From Methylobacterium aerolatum (GTDB lineage Bacteria > Pseudomonadota > Alphaproteobacteria > Rhizobiales > Beijerinckiaceae): a DNA stretch of 64,000 nucleotides. This document shows, piece after piece, positions 35,163 through 43,248 of this stretch (within the stretch, counting starts at the first letter, position 1; each line of letters starts with the position of its first letter). The position numbers were made by a program, and so were the translations under genes. The notes under the pieces were generated by a model. It saw nothing but the letters and a program-made list of their open reading frames with translations, did no database searches and was not told the DNA's origin. The stretch covers positions 62,001 through 126,000 of the forward strand of contig NZ_BPQE01000021.1 of assembly GCF_022179085.1 (NCBI RefSeq), given 5' to 3'.

Positions 35163-35918
35163 GTGAGGGCCCACCCTGCCGCGACGCTGCTGCCGCTCCT
35201 CGGCCTCGCCGCCTTCTTCCTCCTGTGGGAGGCCGTGCCCCTCTCGGGGCTCGTCAACCCGGCCTTCCTGCCGCCGCCCTCGGTGCTGCCCGCCGCCTTC
35301 CTGCGGGAGTGGCATTCCGGGCAATGGATGGCGGCGATCGGCGGGAGCCTCGGGCACTACGTGCTGGGGCTCGCCATCGGCGTCGGCCTCGGCATCGCGG
35401 CCGGCACCGTGACGGGCCTGTTCCGCACGGCCGAGGGGCTCACCGCGTGGGTGGTGCGGGTCCTGCGGCCGGTGCCCGGCCTCGCCTGGGTGCCCTTCGC
35501 CATCATCTGGTTCGGGGTGAACCCCTCGGCGGCGGTGTTCATCATCGCCATCGGCGTGTTCTGGATCGTCTACTTCGCGAGCCACGGCGCCATCCGCGGG
35601 GTGGACCGCGACCTCCTCGAACTCGCCGACGCCTTCGGCTTCCGCTCCGCGCCGGAGCGGCTGATCAAGGTAGTCTGGCCGGCGGCGATGCCGGGCATCC
35701 TGGTCGGCGTGCGCACCGCCCTCGGCCAAGCCTGGATGGCGGTGGTGGCGGCCGAGATCTTCGGCGTCCCCGGCCTCGGCCAGCGGATGATGCAGGCCTC
35801 GACCCTGCTCGCGACGGACATCGTCGTCGTCTACATGCTGACCATGGCGCTGCTCTACGGCCTGATCGACGCCGCCTTCACGGCCCTCCAGGCGCGGGTG
35901 CTGCAATGGCGGGCCTGA
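35163..35918 (+). CDS. ABC transporter permease, SsuC/TauC type
   Basis: This 251-residue permease has six helices and the EAA loop DLLELADAFGFRSAPERLIKV followed by WPAAMPGILVGVRTALG. The last part, AWMAVVAAEIFGVPGLGQRMMQAS, is typical of SsuC and NrtB proteins. The GTG start lies 10 bases after the binding protein. It overlaps the ATPase gene by 13 bases. Confidence 0.93.
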   Translation: MRAHPAATLLPLLGLAAFFLLWEAVPLSGLVNPAFLPPPSVLPAAFLREWHSGQWMAAIGGSLGHYVLGLAIGVGLGIAAGTVTGLFRTAEGLTAWVVRVLRPVPGLAWVPFAIIWFGVNPSAAVFIIAIGVFWIVYFASHGAIRGVDRDLLELADAFGFRSAPERLIKVVWPAAMPGILVGVRTALGQAWMAVVAAEIFGVPGLGQRMMQASTLLATDIVVVYMLTMALLYGLIDAAFTALQARVLQWRA

Positions 35919-36664
35919 TCGGCATCCGGGGCCTCGCCCTCACCTTCACCCGCGACGGCACCCAGACGAAGGTGCTCGACGGGCTCGACCTCGACATCGC
36001 GTCGGGCGAGTTTCTGGCCATCGTCGGCGCCTCGGGCGTCGGCAAGTCGACGCTGCTGCGGGTCATCGCGGGCCTCGTTCGGCCGAGCGAGGGGACGGTC
36101 ACGGTGAGCCCACCGGAGCCGGGGCGGCGCTCGGTCGCCCTGGTGTTCCAGGATGCCCGCCTGCTGCCCTGGCGGCGGATCCTCGACAACGTCGCCTTCG
36201 GCCTGGAGAAGCTGAAGCTGCCCCGGGCCGAGCGCAAGCGCCGGGCGCAGGCCGCGCTGGCCCGGGTCGGCCTCGCTGACCTCGCCGGTCGCTGGCCCTT
36301 CCAGCTCTCCGGCGGCCAGCGGCAGCGGGTGGCGCTCGCCCGCGCGCTCGCCGTCGAGCCCCACGTGCTGCTGATGGACGAGCCCTTCTCGGCGCTGGAC
36401 GCCCTCACCCGCGAGGCGCTGCAGGACGAACTCGTCCGCCTGTGCCGGGCCGCCGGACAGACGGTGCTCTTCGTGACCCACGACATCGAGGAGGCGGTCT
36501 ACCTCGCCGACCGGGTGGTGGTCCTGGCGGGCGCGCCCGGCAGCATCCGCGCCACCCACACCCTCGACGCGCCGCACCCCCGCGACCGCACGGCGCCCGC
36601 CCTGCAGGAGACGGCGCAGCGGATCCGCGCCGACCTCACCCTGACGGACCGCGTCGCGGGCTGA
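35906..36664 (+). CDS. ABC transporter ATP-binding protein, SsuB/TauB type
   Basis: This 252-residue ATPase has Walker A GASGVGKST, a Q-loop VFQDARLLPWRRILDNV typical of SsuB and TauB, signature LSGGQRQRVALARAL, and Walker B VLLMDEPFSALD. The H-loop FVTHDIEEAVYLADR completes the site. It completes the three-gene operon. The ATG overlaps the permease end. Confidence 0.94.
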   Translation: MAGLIGIRGLALTFTRDGTQTKVLDGLDLDIASGEFLAIVGASGVGKSTLLRVIAGLVRPSEGTVTVSPPEPGRRSVALVFQDARLLPWRRILDNVAFGLEKLKLPRAERKRRAQAALARVGLADLAGRWPFQLSGGQRQRVALARALAVEPHVLLMDEPFSALDALTREALQDELVRLCRAAGQTVLFVTHDIEEAVYLADRVVVLAGAPGSIRATHTLDAPHPRDRTAPALQETAQRIRADLTLTDRVAG

Positions 36665-36685
36665 GGAATCGGGCAAAACGCTTTT

Positions 36686-36715
36686 CGTCAGTGCGAGCGA
36701 AGCGAAGCAATGACG
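36686..36715. repeat. Palindromic repeat type A, short solo copy
   Basis: CGTCA at the left and TGACG at the right bracket a GTGCGAGCGAAGCGAAGCAA core, the arm motif of the large palindrome at 21252. It is a half-element with its own 5-bp terminal inverted repeat, in the gap after the ABC operon. Confidence 0.65.
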
Positions 36716-36780
36716 GCGTGGTGTGCCGCCCGGGAAGCCAAGCTCCGGGGCGAGCCCGTCATTCGATCGAAAGCCCCCCC

Positions 36781-37212
36781 ATGACGCTGACCCCGATCAC
36801 CCCCACCTTCGCCGTCGCGAGCCAGCCCGCGCCCGATGCGATCGCGGCCCTGGCCGAAACCGGCACCGTGCTCCTCATCAACAACCGGCCCGACGGCGAG
36901 GAGCCGGGCCAGCCGGGCGACGCCGCCGAGGCGCAGGCGGCCGCCGGGGCCGGCCTCGCCTACCGCCACCTGCCGGTGACCGGGGACGCCCTCAACCGGG
37001 AGGACGTGGCACGCTTCCGGCAGGCCCTGCGCGAGGCGGACGGCCCCGTGGTCGCCCATTGCCGCAGCGGCACGCGCTCCCTCACCCTCTGGGTGATCGG
37101 CGAGGTGCTGGAAGGGCACCTCGCCGCCGGGGACGTCACCGACGTCGGGGCCCGGCACGGCTTCGACCTCTCCGGCGCCGTGCGCTGGCTGCGGGCCAAC
37201 GGCGAGGCGTGA
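36781..37212 (+). CDS. TIGR01244-type sulfur transferase/phosphatase-like protein (beta-lactamase hydrolase-like)
   Basis: This 143-residue protein has a dual-specificity-phosphatase fold with the active-site loop VAHCRSGTRS (Cx5R) near residue 99. The upstream FAVASQPAPDAIAALAETG and LLINNRPDGEEPGQP are the conserved blocks of the family fused to persulfide dioxygenase-like enzymes in other bacteria. Proteins of this type are proposed to act in sulfide or phosphate chemistry. Here it stands alone, 117 bases after the transporter. The ATG directly follows GAAAGCCCCCCC, a weak ribosome site. Confidence 0.88.
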   Translation: MTLTPITPTFAVASQPAPDAIAALAETGTVLLINNRPDGEEPGQPGDAAEAQAAAGAGLAYRHLPVTGDALNREDVARFRQALREADGPVVAHCRSGTRSLTLWVIGEVLEGHLAAGDVTDVGARHGFDLSGAVRWLRANGEA

Positions 37213-37496
37213 GCGCGGATGCGGCACCGACCTTCCCCTCCGCGATCCGCCCCCGGGCGGCGCCCATCGGGTGGAGGGCAAAGGCACGGTTCGCGCGCGG
37301 TTGCCGTTCAGTCCCCGTCCGCCTCCGCTGTGCGGCCCTCGCCTCGGATCCGCGCGCCATGACAGCAGGGACGCGGCGCGACCTGCCCAGTTCGGCCGCC
37401 GTCACCGTCCTTCTGCGCGGAATCCGCATGACGAACCGGACTGACCTGTCGGCGCGGATGCGCTAACACGCGCCGCGCGGGAGGACCTGAGACCGG

Positions 37497-38066
37497 ATGC
37501 GCCTGGAGATTGAGCGAAAGTTCCTCGTCGCCCATGACGGCTGGCGCGCCGGGGTCACGGCGGTCCGCCACCTGAAGGACGGCCTCGTCGGCCATTTCGC
37601 CCGGGGCAAGGTCCGCGTCCGCCTGGACGGCGACAGGGCGTGGCTCACGGTCAAGGGCGCGCGCGAGGGCATCGCGCGGGCGGAATTCGAGTACGAAATC
37701 CCGCCCGAGGATGGCCGGGCCATGCTGGCGCAGGTCTGCACCGGGTGCGTCATCGAGAAGACGCGCTTCTGCGTCCCGCACGAGGGCCTGCTCTGGGAGG
37801 TCGACGTGTTCCACGGCGCCCTCGACGGCATGATCCTCGCCGAGGTCGAGTTGGAGGAGGCCGCCCAGCCCTTCGGGCGGCCGGACTGGCTGGGAGCCGA
37901 GGTCACCGGCGACCTGCGCTTCCGCCAGTCCACGCTGCTCCACCTGTGCAGCGGCGCCGAGGGCCCGGTCACAATGGAGGACGTGCTGAGACTGCCCGTG
38001 CACCCGCGGCCGATGCCGGGCGACACCGGACATCTTGACGCACAAGAGTTGCGTACAATCTATTAA
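37497..38066 (+). CDS. CYTH-domain protein (triphosphate tunnel metalloenzyme-like)
   Basis: This 189-residue protein begins with the CYTH motif ExExK (LEIERKFLV), and has the alternating charged strands of a triphosphate tunnel enzyme: KVRVRLDGDRAWLTVKG, RAEFEYEIP, EKTRFCV, WEVDVFHG, AEVELEE and TGDLRFRQ. Members hydrolyse inorganic triphosphate or thiamine triphosphate, or make cAMP. The 35-residue tail (from about 155) contains TMEDVLRLPVHPRP and is longer than in the compact CYTH family. A diguanylate cyclase gene follows. Confidence 0.9.
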   Translation: MRLEIERKFLVAHDGWRAGVTAVRHLKDGLVGHFARGKVRVRLDGDRAWLTVKGAREGIARAEFEYEIPPEDGRAMLAQVCTGCVIEKTRFCVPHEGLLWEVDVFHGALDGMILAEVELEEAAQPFGRPDWLGAEVTGDLRFRQSTLLHLCSGAEGPVTMEDVLRLPVHPRPMPGDTGHLDAQELRTIY

Positions 38067-38096
38067 CTTCTAGGCGCCTACTCAGTCAAAGGACGT

Positions 38097-38114
38097 GGTT
38101 TACAGCCTTAAACC
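38097..38114. promoter_or_regulatory. Inverted repeat GGTTTA-N6-TAAACC in the leader of the GGDEF gene
   Basis: A perfect 6-bp inverted repeat around CAGCCT lies 50 bases before the preferred start of the GGDEF gene, in an AT-richer stretch. It could be an operator or an mRNA hairpin. Its presence argues against translation starting at the GTG at 38095. Confidence 0.35.
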
Positions 38115-38163
38115 AAAGGCTTTCGAGAAACATCCGATGCCGATGGCAAATCCTGAAGGCTCG

Positions 38164-40998
38164 ATGTCGTCTACTCAGCCATCGCCGTACCGGCTGATCG
38201 CCTCCAGTGGGAGCGTGCTCCGGGACAGGCTCGACGACCGCTGCGCCGACCTCGCCGGGATCGTGACGAGCATGAGGCGTCTGCGGATGCCGGACGTCGC
38301 CAGCGTGATCGCCGTCCACAAGGGCCGCCTCCATCTCGCCCTCGAGGGGCCGCGGGAGGAGGTCGAGGCCGCCTGGGCCCAGATCGCCGCCGCTTTCCTC
38401 CACATGGAGGCGCGGATCCTGTGGCAGGGTGAGACCTCCGACCGCCGCCTGCCCCGCGGCCCGATGCATTTCGTCAGCGGCGAGCCCGGCGCGCAGCAGG
38501 TGCTGTCCCGCCTCCTCGATCCGCTCCCGGCCACGCCCTCCCGGGACGACGCCGGCACGATCCTCGAAGCCCTGGCCCAGGCGGCGGAACACCGGACCCG
38601 CCGGGCGCCCCCGCCCGAGAACCCGGCCGACATCCTGTTCGTCACCCGATCCGCCGAGGCCGAGGCGCTGGACGAGGGCTTCGGCACCGCCGTGCTGTCC
38701 CCGGACCGGGAGTTCGTGCGGGTCAACGCCTTCTACGGTGCGCTGCTCGGCTATGCGCCGGGAGACCTCGCGGGCCGCTCCTACGACAGCACCCTGTGCG
38801 TGACCGACGAGGATCACCTCGGACGGCTTTGGGAGGCGATGCGGCGCGGCGAGTCCGTTCAGGTGGACCGCCGCGCCATGCGCCGGGACGGCACCGAGGT
38901 CTGGCTGAGGAGCGTCTACCGGCCCCGCCGGGGCGGCGCGGGCGACCTCCGCGACGTCACCGAGATCGCGGTGGACATCACGCGGGAGAAGCTGCGCCAG
39001 CTCGACGAACGCGGCCAGATCACGGCGATCAACCGCTCGCAGACGGTCGTCCACTTCGCCCTCGACGGGACGATCCTGGACGCCAACCCCCTGTTCCTCG
39101 CGGTGATGGGCTACCGGCGCGAGGAGGTGATCGGCCGCCATCACCGCATGTTCGTCCGCCCGGCCGACGCGGGGTCGGCGGACTACGCGGAGCTCTGGAA
39201 CGGCCTCGCCTGCGGGCAGGGCCGGACGGCCGAGATCCGGCGCGTGGGCAAGGGCGGACGGGCCGTGTGGCTGCAGGCGTCCTACAATCCGATCCTCGAC
39301 ATGGCCGGCCGGCCGTTCAAGGTCGTCAAGTACGCCACCGACGTCACCGCCGAGAAGCTGCAGCGCGCCGACTACGAGTGGCAGATCGCAGCGATCGACA
39401 AGTCGAACGCAGTGATCACCTTCGACATGGGCGGCGTGATCATCGACGCCAACGCCAACTTCCTCGATGCCTTCGGCTACACCCTCGACGAGGTGGTCGG
39501 CCACCACCACCGGATGTTCGTAGACGAGAGCTACTCCCACGGCGCCGAATATGCCCGATTCTGGCGCGACCTCGGCCGCGGCCTGCACCAGTTCGGCCAG
39601 TACACGCGCATCGACAAGGCGGGCCGCCGGATCTGGCTGCAGGCGACCTACAACCCGATCTTCGACATGGACGGCAAGCCGTTCAAGATCGTCAAGTACG
39701 CCACCGTCGTCACCGAGGAGCGGTTGCGGCAGGCCGAGCACCAGGGCCAGATCGCCGCGATCCACAAGGCCCAGGCCGTGGCGGCCTTCGACCTCGACGG
39801 CACGATCCTCGATGCCAACCGTCGCTTCCTCGACATCCTGGGCTACCGCCTCGCCGACGTGCGCGGACGCCCGCACGGGATGCTCACCCGATCGGGACAG
39901 GAGGAGAACCGCGCCTTCTGGGCCGACCTCGCCCAGGGCCGCCACGCGAGCGGCGAGTTCAAGCACCTGACGAGCGACGGCCGCGACGTCTGGCTCCAGG
40001 CGACCTACAACCCGATCCTCGACCTCGAGGGGCGGCCCTTCAAGGTCGTCCTGTACGCGACCGACGTGACCGCCGAGCGGGACCGCCAGGCGGCGATCGA
40101 CGGGCAGCTCACCGCGATCCACCGATCCCAGGGCGTGCTCTTCCTGGCCCTCGACGGGACGATCCACGAGATCAACGACCACCTGCTGAGCGTGCTCGGC
40201 TACACCCGCGAGGAACTCGTCGGGCAGCATCACGGCGTGCTCCTGGACGCCGAGGACGCCGCGAACCCGGACTACGCCACCTTCTGGGAGACCCTGCGCG
40301 GGGGCGGCTTCCTCTCGGGCCGCTACCGCCTTTCCGGCAAGGACGGCCGCGAGGTCTGGCTCCAGGCGACCTACAACCCGATCCTCGACCTCGACGGGCG
40401 GGCCCACCGGATCGTGAGCCTCTCCACCGACGTCACCGCCGACGTCGCCATGGCCGACGCCTACCGCGACGCGCAGCGCCAAGCCACCTGCGACGCGGCC
40501 ACCGGCCTGCCCAACCGCGTACGGCTCCTCAGCCACATGACGGCGGCGCTGAAGCCGCCGGTCCAGCGCCTCGCCGTGCTCTTCCTCGACCTCGACCGGT
40601 TCAAGCCCGTGAACGACACCTTCGGGCACACGGTGGGCGACCGCGTGCTGCGCGAGGTGGCCGACCGGATGCGGCGCACCGTGGGCAAGGACCAGTTGGC
40701 GGCCCGTGTCGGCGGCGACGAGTTCGTCATCGTCGCGCCGGGCCTCTCCGACGACGAGATCGCGGCCCTCTGCGGACGCCTGATCGCGGCCATCGCCGCG
40801 CCCATCGCCGACGAGGTCGGCGCCCTGAGCGTGGGCGTCTCGATCGGCGTGGCGATCGCCCCCGCCGACGGGTCCACGCCCGACACCCTGCTGCACGCGG
40901 CGGATACCGCCCTCTATCGCTCGAAGGAGCGGGGCCGCGGGATCTTCACGGTGTTCGAGGCGCCGGCCGCCGACACCCTCCGGCTCGGCGCCGCGTGA
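38164..40998 (+). CDS. Diguanylate cyclase with BLUF-like N-terminus and five PAS domains
   Basis: This 944-residue protein has five parts in order. Residues 8-103 resemble a BLUF fold (EGPREEVEAAWAQIA follows GRLHLALEG), but the photoactive Tyr, Asn and Gln are not conserved. Then come five tandem PAS domains at roughly 170-283, 285-405, 407-527, 529-648 and 650-770, the last four carrying the near-identical motif VWLQA(T/S)YNPI(L/F)D. The final GGDEF domain (about 785-930) has an intact RVGGDEFVIV active site but no RxxD inhibitory site (GKDQ is found in that place). It should make c-di-GMP without strong product inhibition, controlled by PAS ligands. No EAL domain. Start: ATG at 38164 with GAAGG upstream; ATGs at 38137 and 38143 are alternatives. 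Confidence 0.88.
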   Translation: MSSTQPSPYRLIASSGSVLRDRLDDRCADLAGIVTSMRRLRMPDVASVIAVHKGRLHLALEGPREEVEAAWAQIAAAFLHMEARILWQGETSDRRLPRGPMHFVSGEPGAQQVLSRLLDPLPATPSRDDAGTILEALAQAAEHRTRRAPPPENPADILFVTRSAEAEALDEGFGTAVLSPDREFVRVNAFYGALLGYAPGDLAGRSYDSTLCVTDEDHLGRLWEAMRRGESVQVDRRAMRRDGTEVWLRSVYRPRRGGAGDLRDVTEIAVDITREKLRQLDERGQITAINRSQTVVHFALDGTILDANPLFLAVMGYRREEVIGRHHRMFVRPADAGSADYAELWNGLACGQGRTAEIRRVGKGGRAVWLQASYNPILDMAGRPFKVVKYATDVTAEKLQRADYEWQIAAIDKSNAVITFDMGGVIIDANANFLDAFGYTLDEVVGHHHRMFVDESYSHGAEYARFWRDLGRGLHQFGQYTRIDKAGRRIWLQATYNPIFDMDGKPFKIVKYATVVTEERLRQAEHQGQIAAIHKAQAVAAFDLDGTILDANRRFLDILGYRLADVRGRPHGMLTRSGQEENRAFWADLAQGRHASGEFKHLTSDGRDVWLQATYNPILDLEGRPFKVVLYATDVTAERDRQAAIDGQLTAIHRSQGVLFLALDGTIHEINDHLLSVLGYTREELVGQHHGVLLDAEDAANPDYATFWETLRGGGFLSGRYRLSGKDGREVWLQATYNPILDLDGRAHRIVSLSTDVTADVAMADAYRDAQRQATCDAATGLPNRVRLLSHMTAALKPPVQRLAVLFLDLDRFKPVNDTFGHTVGDRVLREVADRMRRTVGKDQLAARVGGDEFVIVAPGLSDDEIAALCGRLIAAIAAPIADEVGALSVGVSIGVAIAPADGSTPDTLLHAADTALYRSKERGRGIFTVFEAPAADTLRLGAA

Positions 40999-41106
40999 CA
41001 GTCCGGTCGATTTCCCACAATCGATTGGCGTCTCACACAGTAATGCCCGGCGGATCGAGCCGCGTGACAACCTGATCCCGCCCGCAGGATCGTGCCGGGC
41101 ACGTCG

Positions 41107-41129
41107 CTTGACAGTTCAAGCTCGACTGT
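41107..41129 (+). promoter_or_regulatory. Overlapping inverted repeats around a -35-like TTGACA
   Basis: CTTGA-CAGT-TCAAG (41107-41120) and ACAGT-N9-ACTGT (41111-41129) overlap TTGACA at 41108-41113, about 80 bases before the GntP-type permease gene. A poor -10 (TAAAAC) follows. This is a plausible regulated promoter for the permease. Confidence 0.35.
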
Positions 41130-41195
41130 AAAACAGGAGAGCGTCGGCAGGATTCTACACGTACGGGCCGGCGATCATTCGCGACGAGTCCGTCA

Positions 41196-42593
41196 ATGAA
41201 TTTTGTGATCTGTTTAGCCGCACTCTTCTTTTTGATGACTGTCGCCTATCGCGGCTACAGCGTGATCCTGTTCGCGCCGCTGGCGGCGCTCGGCGCGGTG
41301 CTCCTCACCGATCCCTCCGCCGTCCCGCCGATCTTCAGCGGCCTGTTCATGGAGAAGCTGGTCGGCTTCCTGAAGCTCTACTTCCCGGTCTTCCTGCTCG
41401 GCGCGGTGTTCGGCAAGCTCATCGAGATCTCCGGCTTCGCCCGCGCCATCGTCAGCGCCGTGACCGGCGTGCTCGGCACCAGCCGGTCGATGATCGCCAT
41501 CGTGCTGGTGGGGGCGATCCTCACCTATGGCGGCGTCTCGCTCTTCGTGGCGGTGTTCGCGGTCTATCCCTTCGCGGCGGAGCTGTTCCGCCAGAGCGAC
41601 ATCCCCAAGCGCCTGATTCCGGGAACGATCGCGCTCGGCGCCTTCACCTTCACCATGGACACGCTGCCCGGCACGCCGCAGATCCAGAACATCATCCCCT
41701 CGACCTTCTTCAAGACCAACGCCTACGCCGCGCCGGTGCTGGGCATCGTCGGCTCGCTGTTCATCTTCACCGTGGGCATCGCCTACCTGGAATGGCGGCG
41801 GCGGACGGCGGCGCGCAATGGCGAGGGCTACGGCACCGGGCACACCAACGAGCCGGAGGCGGTGGAGACCGCGCGGCCGATCCATCCCCTCGTCGCCCTG
41901 CTGCCGCTGCTGATCGTCGGCATCGGCAACAAGGTGCTCCTCGGAGTCATCGCCTCGGCCTACGGCGCGCAGGCGAGCGTCGCCCTGAGCCCCGAGATGG
42001 CGAGCCACCCCGTCACGGTGGACGTGAAGGCGGTCACGGCGATCTGGGCCGTGGAGGGCGCGCTGATCCTCGGGATCCTGGCGACGCTGATCCTCGGCCA
42101 GCGCAACATCCGGGGCCGGTTCGCGGAGGGCTCGAAGGCGGCGGTGGCGGGCTCCCTCCTCGCGGGCATGAACACGGCGACGGAGTACGGCTTCGGCGCG
42201 GTGATCGCGGCGCTGCCGGGCTTCAAGGTGATCTCGGACGGCCTCGCCGTCATCCCGAACCCCCTCGTCAACGAGGCGATCACGGTGAACGTGCTGGCCG
42301 GCGTCACGGGCTCGGCCTCGGGGGGCCTGTCGATCGCCCTCGCCGCCCTGTCCGAGCGCTTCATCCAGGGCGCGCAGGCGGCGGGCATCCCGATGGAGGT
42401 GCTCCATCGCGTCGCCTCCATGGCGAGCGGCGGCATGGACACGCTGCCCCATAACGGCGCCGTCATCACCCTGCTCGCCGTCACCGGCCTCTCGCACCGC
42501 CAGAGCTACGGCGATATCTTCGCCATCACCCTCGTGAAGACGGCGGCCGTGTTCGTGGTGATCGCGGTCTACTACCTGACCGGCTTGGTCTGA
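41196..42593 (+). CDS. GntP-family permease
   Basis: This 465-residue transporter has about 12 helices and the GntP layout. Near residue 65 is FPVFLLGAVFGKLIEISGFA, at about 105 VLVGAILTYGGVSLFVAVF, and near residue 160 TMDTLPGTPQIQNIIP. The second half has MNTATEYGFGAVIAALPGF and SGGMDTLPHNGAVITLLAVTGL. The family takes up gluconate, hydroxybutyrate or similar organic acids with protons; substrates of this branch are mostly unknown. It is a single gene. Confidence 0.93.
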   Translation: MNFVICLAALFFLMTVAYRGYSVILFAPLAALGAVLLTDPSAVPPIFSGLFMEKLVGFLKLYFPVFLLGAVFGKLIEISGFARAIVSAVTGVLGTSRSMIAIVLVGAILTYGGVSLFVAVFAVYPFAAELFRQSDIPKRLIPGTIALGAFTFTMDTLPGTPQIQNIIPSTFFKTNAYAAPVLGIVGSLFIFTVGIAYLEWRRRTAARNGEGYGTGHTNEPEAVETARPIHPLVALLPLLIVGIGNKVLLGVIASAYGAQASVALSPEMASHPVTVDVKAVTAIWAVEGALILGILATLILGQRNIRGRFAEGSKAAVAGSLLAGMNTATEYGFGAVIAALPGFKVISDGLAVIPNPLVNEAITVNVLAGVTGSASGGLSIALAALSERFIQGAQAAGIPMEVLHRVASMASGGMDTLPHNGAVITLLAVTGLSHRQSYGDIFAITLVKTAAVFVVIAVYYLTGLV

Positions 42594-42681
42594 CGCGGGC
42601 GCCGACCTTGCCCCGGCCGGGCACCTCGGGCTAGCCCTGCGCCCTGCCGCGGCCGCGCCGCGCCAACCCCAGGGAGACCCC

Positions 42682-43188
42682 ATGCCCGTCCGCCCCATCG
42701 GCCTTGCCCTCGCCGCCACGCTCACCGCCACACTCTCCGCCCCTTGCACCCTGGCGGCGGCGGAGACCCTGCCGACACGCAAGGCGGGCCTGTGGGAGAG
42801 CAAGACCGTCTCGGCCGAGGGCCAGACCACGGCGCGCCAGTGCATCGACGACAAGACGGATCAGTTGAGCCAGGGCGCCTTCGCGGGGAAGAACTGCGCG
42901 AAGCGCACCTTCGACAAGACGGGCACCGGCTATACCGGCGAGACCGAGTGTCAGATCGGCACCATCTCGTCGAAGGCCCGCACCCTGATCTCGGGCGACT
43001 TCGGCAGCAAGATCCACATGGAGGTGGACACGACGCTGACCGGCCTGCCCGGATCGAAGGATCCGGTCCGCCGCCAGATGACGATCGACGCGACCTATCT
43101 CGGTCCCTGCGAGGCGGGCCAGAAGCCCGGCGACATCATCATGCCGGACGGCAAGGTCGTCTCGATGCCCCAGCCGGCCGCCCGGTAG
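42682..43188 (+). CDS. DUF3617-like secreted protein
   Basis: This 168-residue protein has a signal peptide (IGLALAATLTATLSAPCTLAAAE) and then LPTRKAGLWESKTVSAEG, the p-G-L-W-E opening of DUF3617. Conserved Cys residues (RQCIDD, KNCAKRTF, ECQIG, GPCEAG) should form two disulfides. The family is periplasmic and of unknown role. The ATG has AGGGAGACCCC upstream, a good ribosome site. It converges with the hybrid kinase gene. Confidence 0.88.
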   Translation: MPVRPIGLALAATLTATLSAPCTLAAAETLPTRKAGLWESKTVSAEGQTTARQCIDDKTDQLSQGAFAGKNCAKRTFDKTGTGYTGETECQIGTISSKARTLISGDFGSKIHMEVDTTLTGLPGSKDPVRRQMTIDATYLGPCEAGQKPGDIIMPDGKVVSMPQPAAR

Positions 43189-43248
43189 CGGCGAGGCTCC
43201 CGGAGAGGGCCGGGCCTTCCGCGGGCGAAGGGGCGGCCGGCCGTCGTC

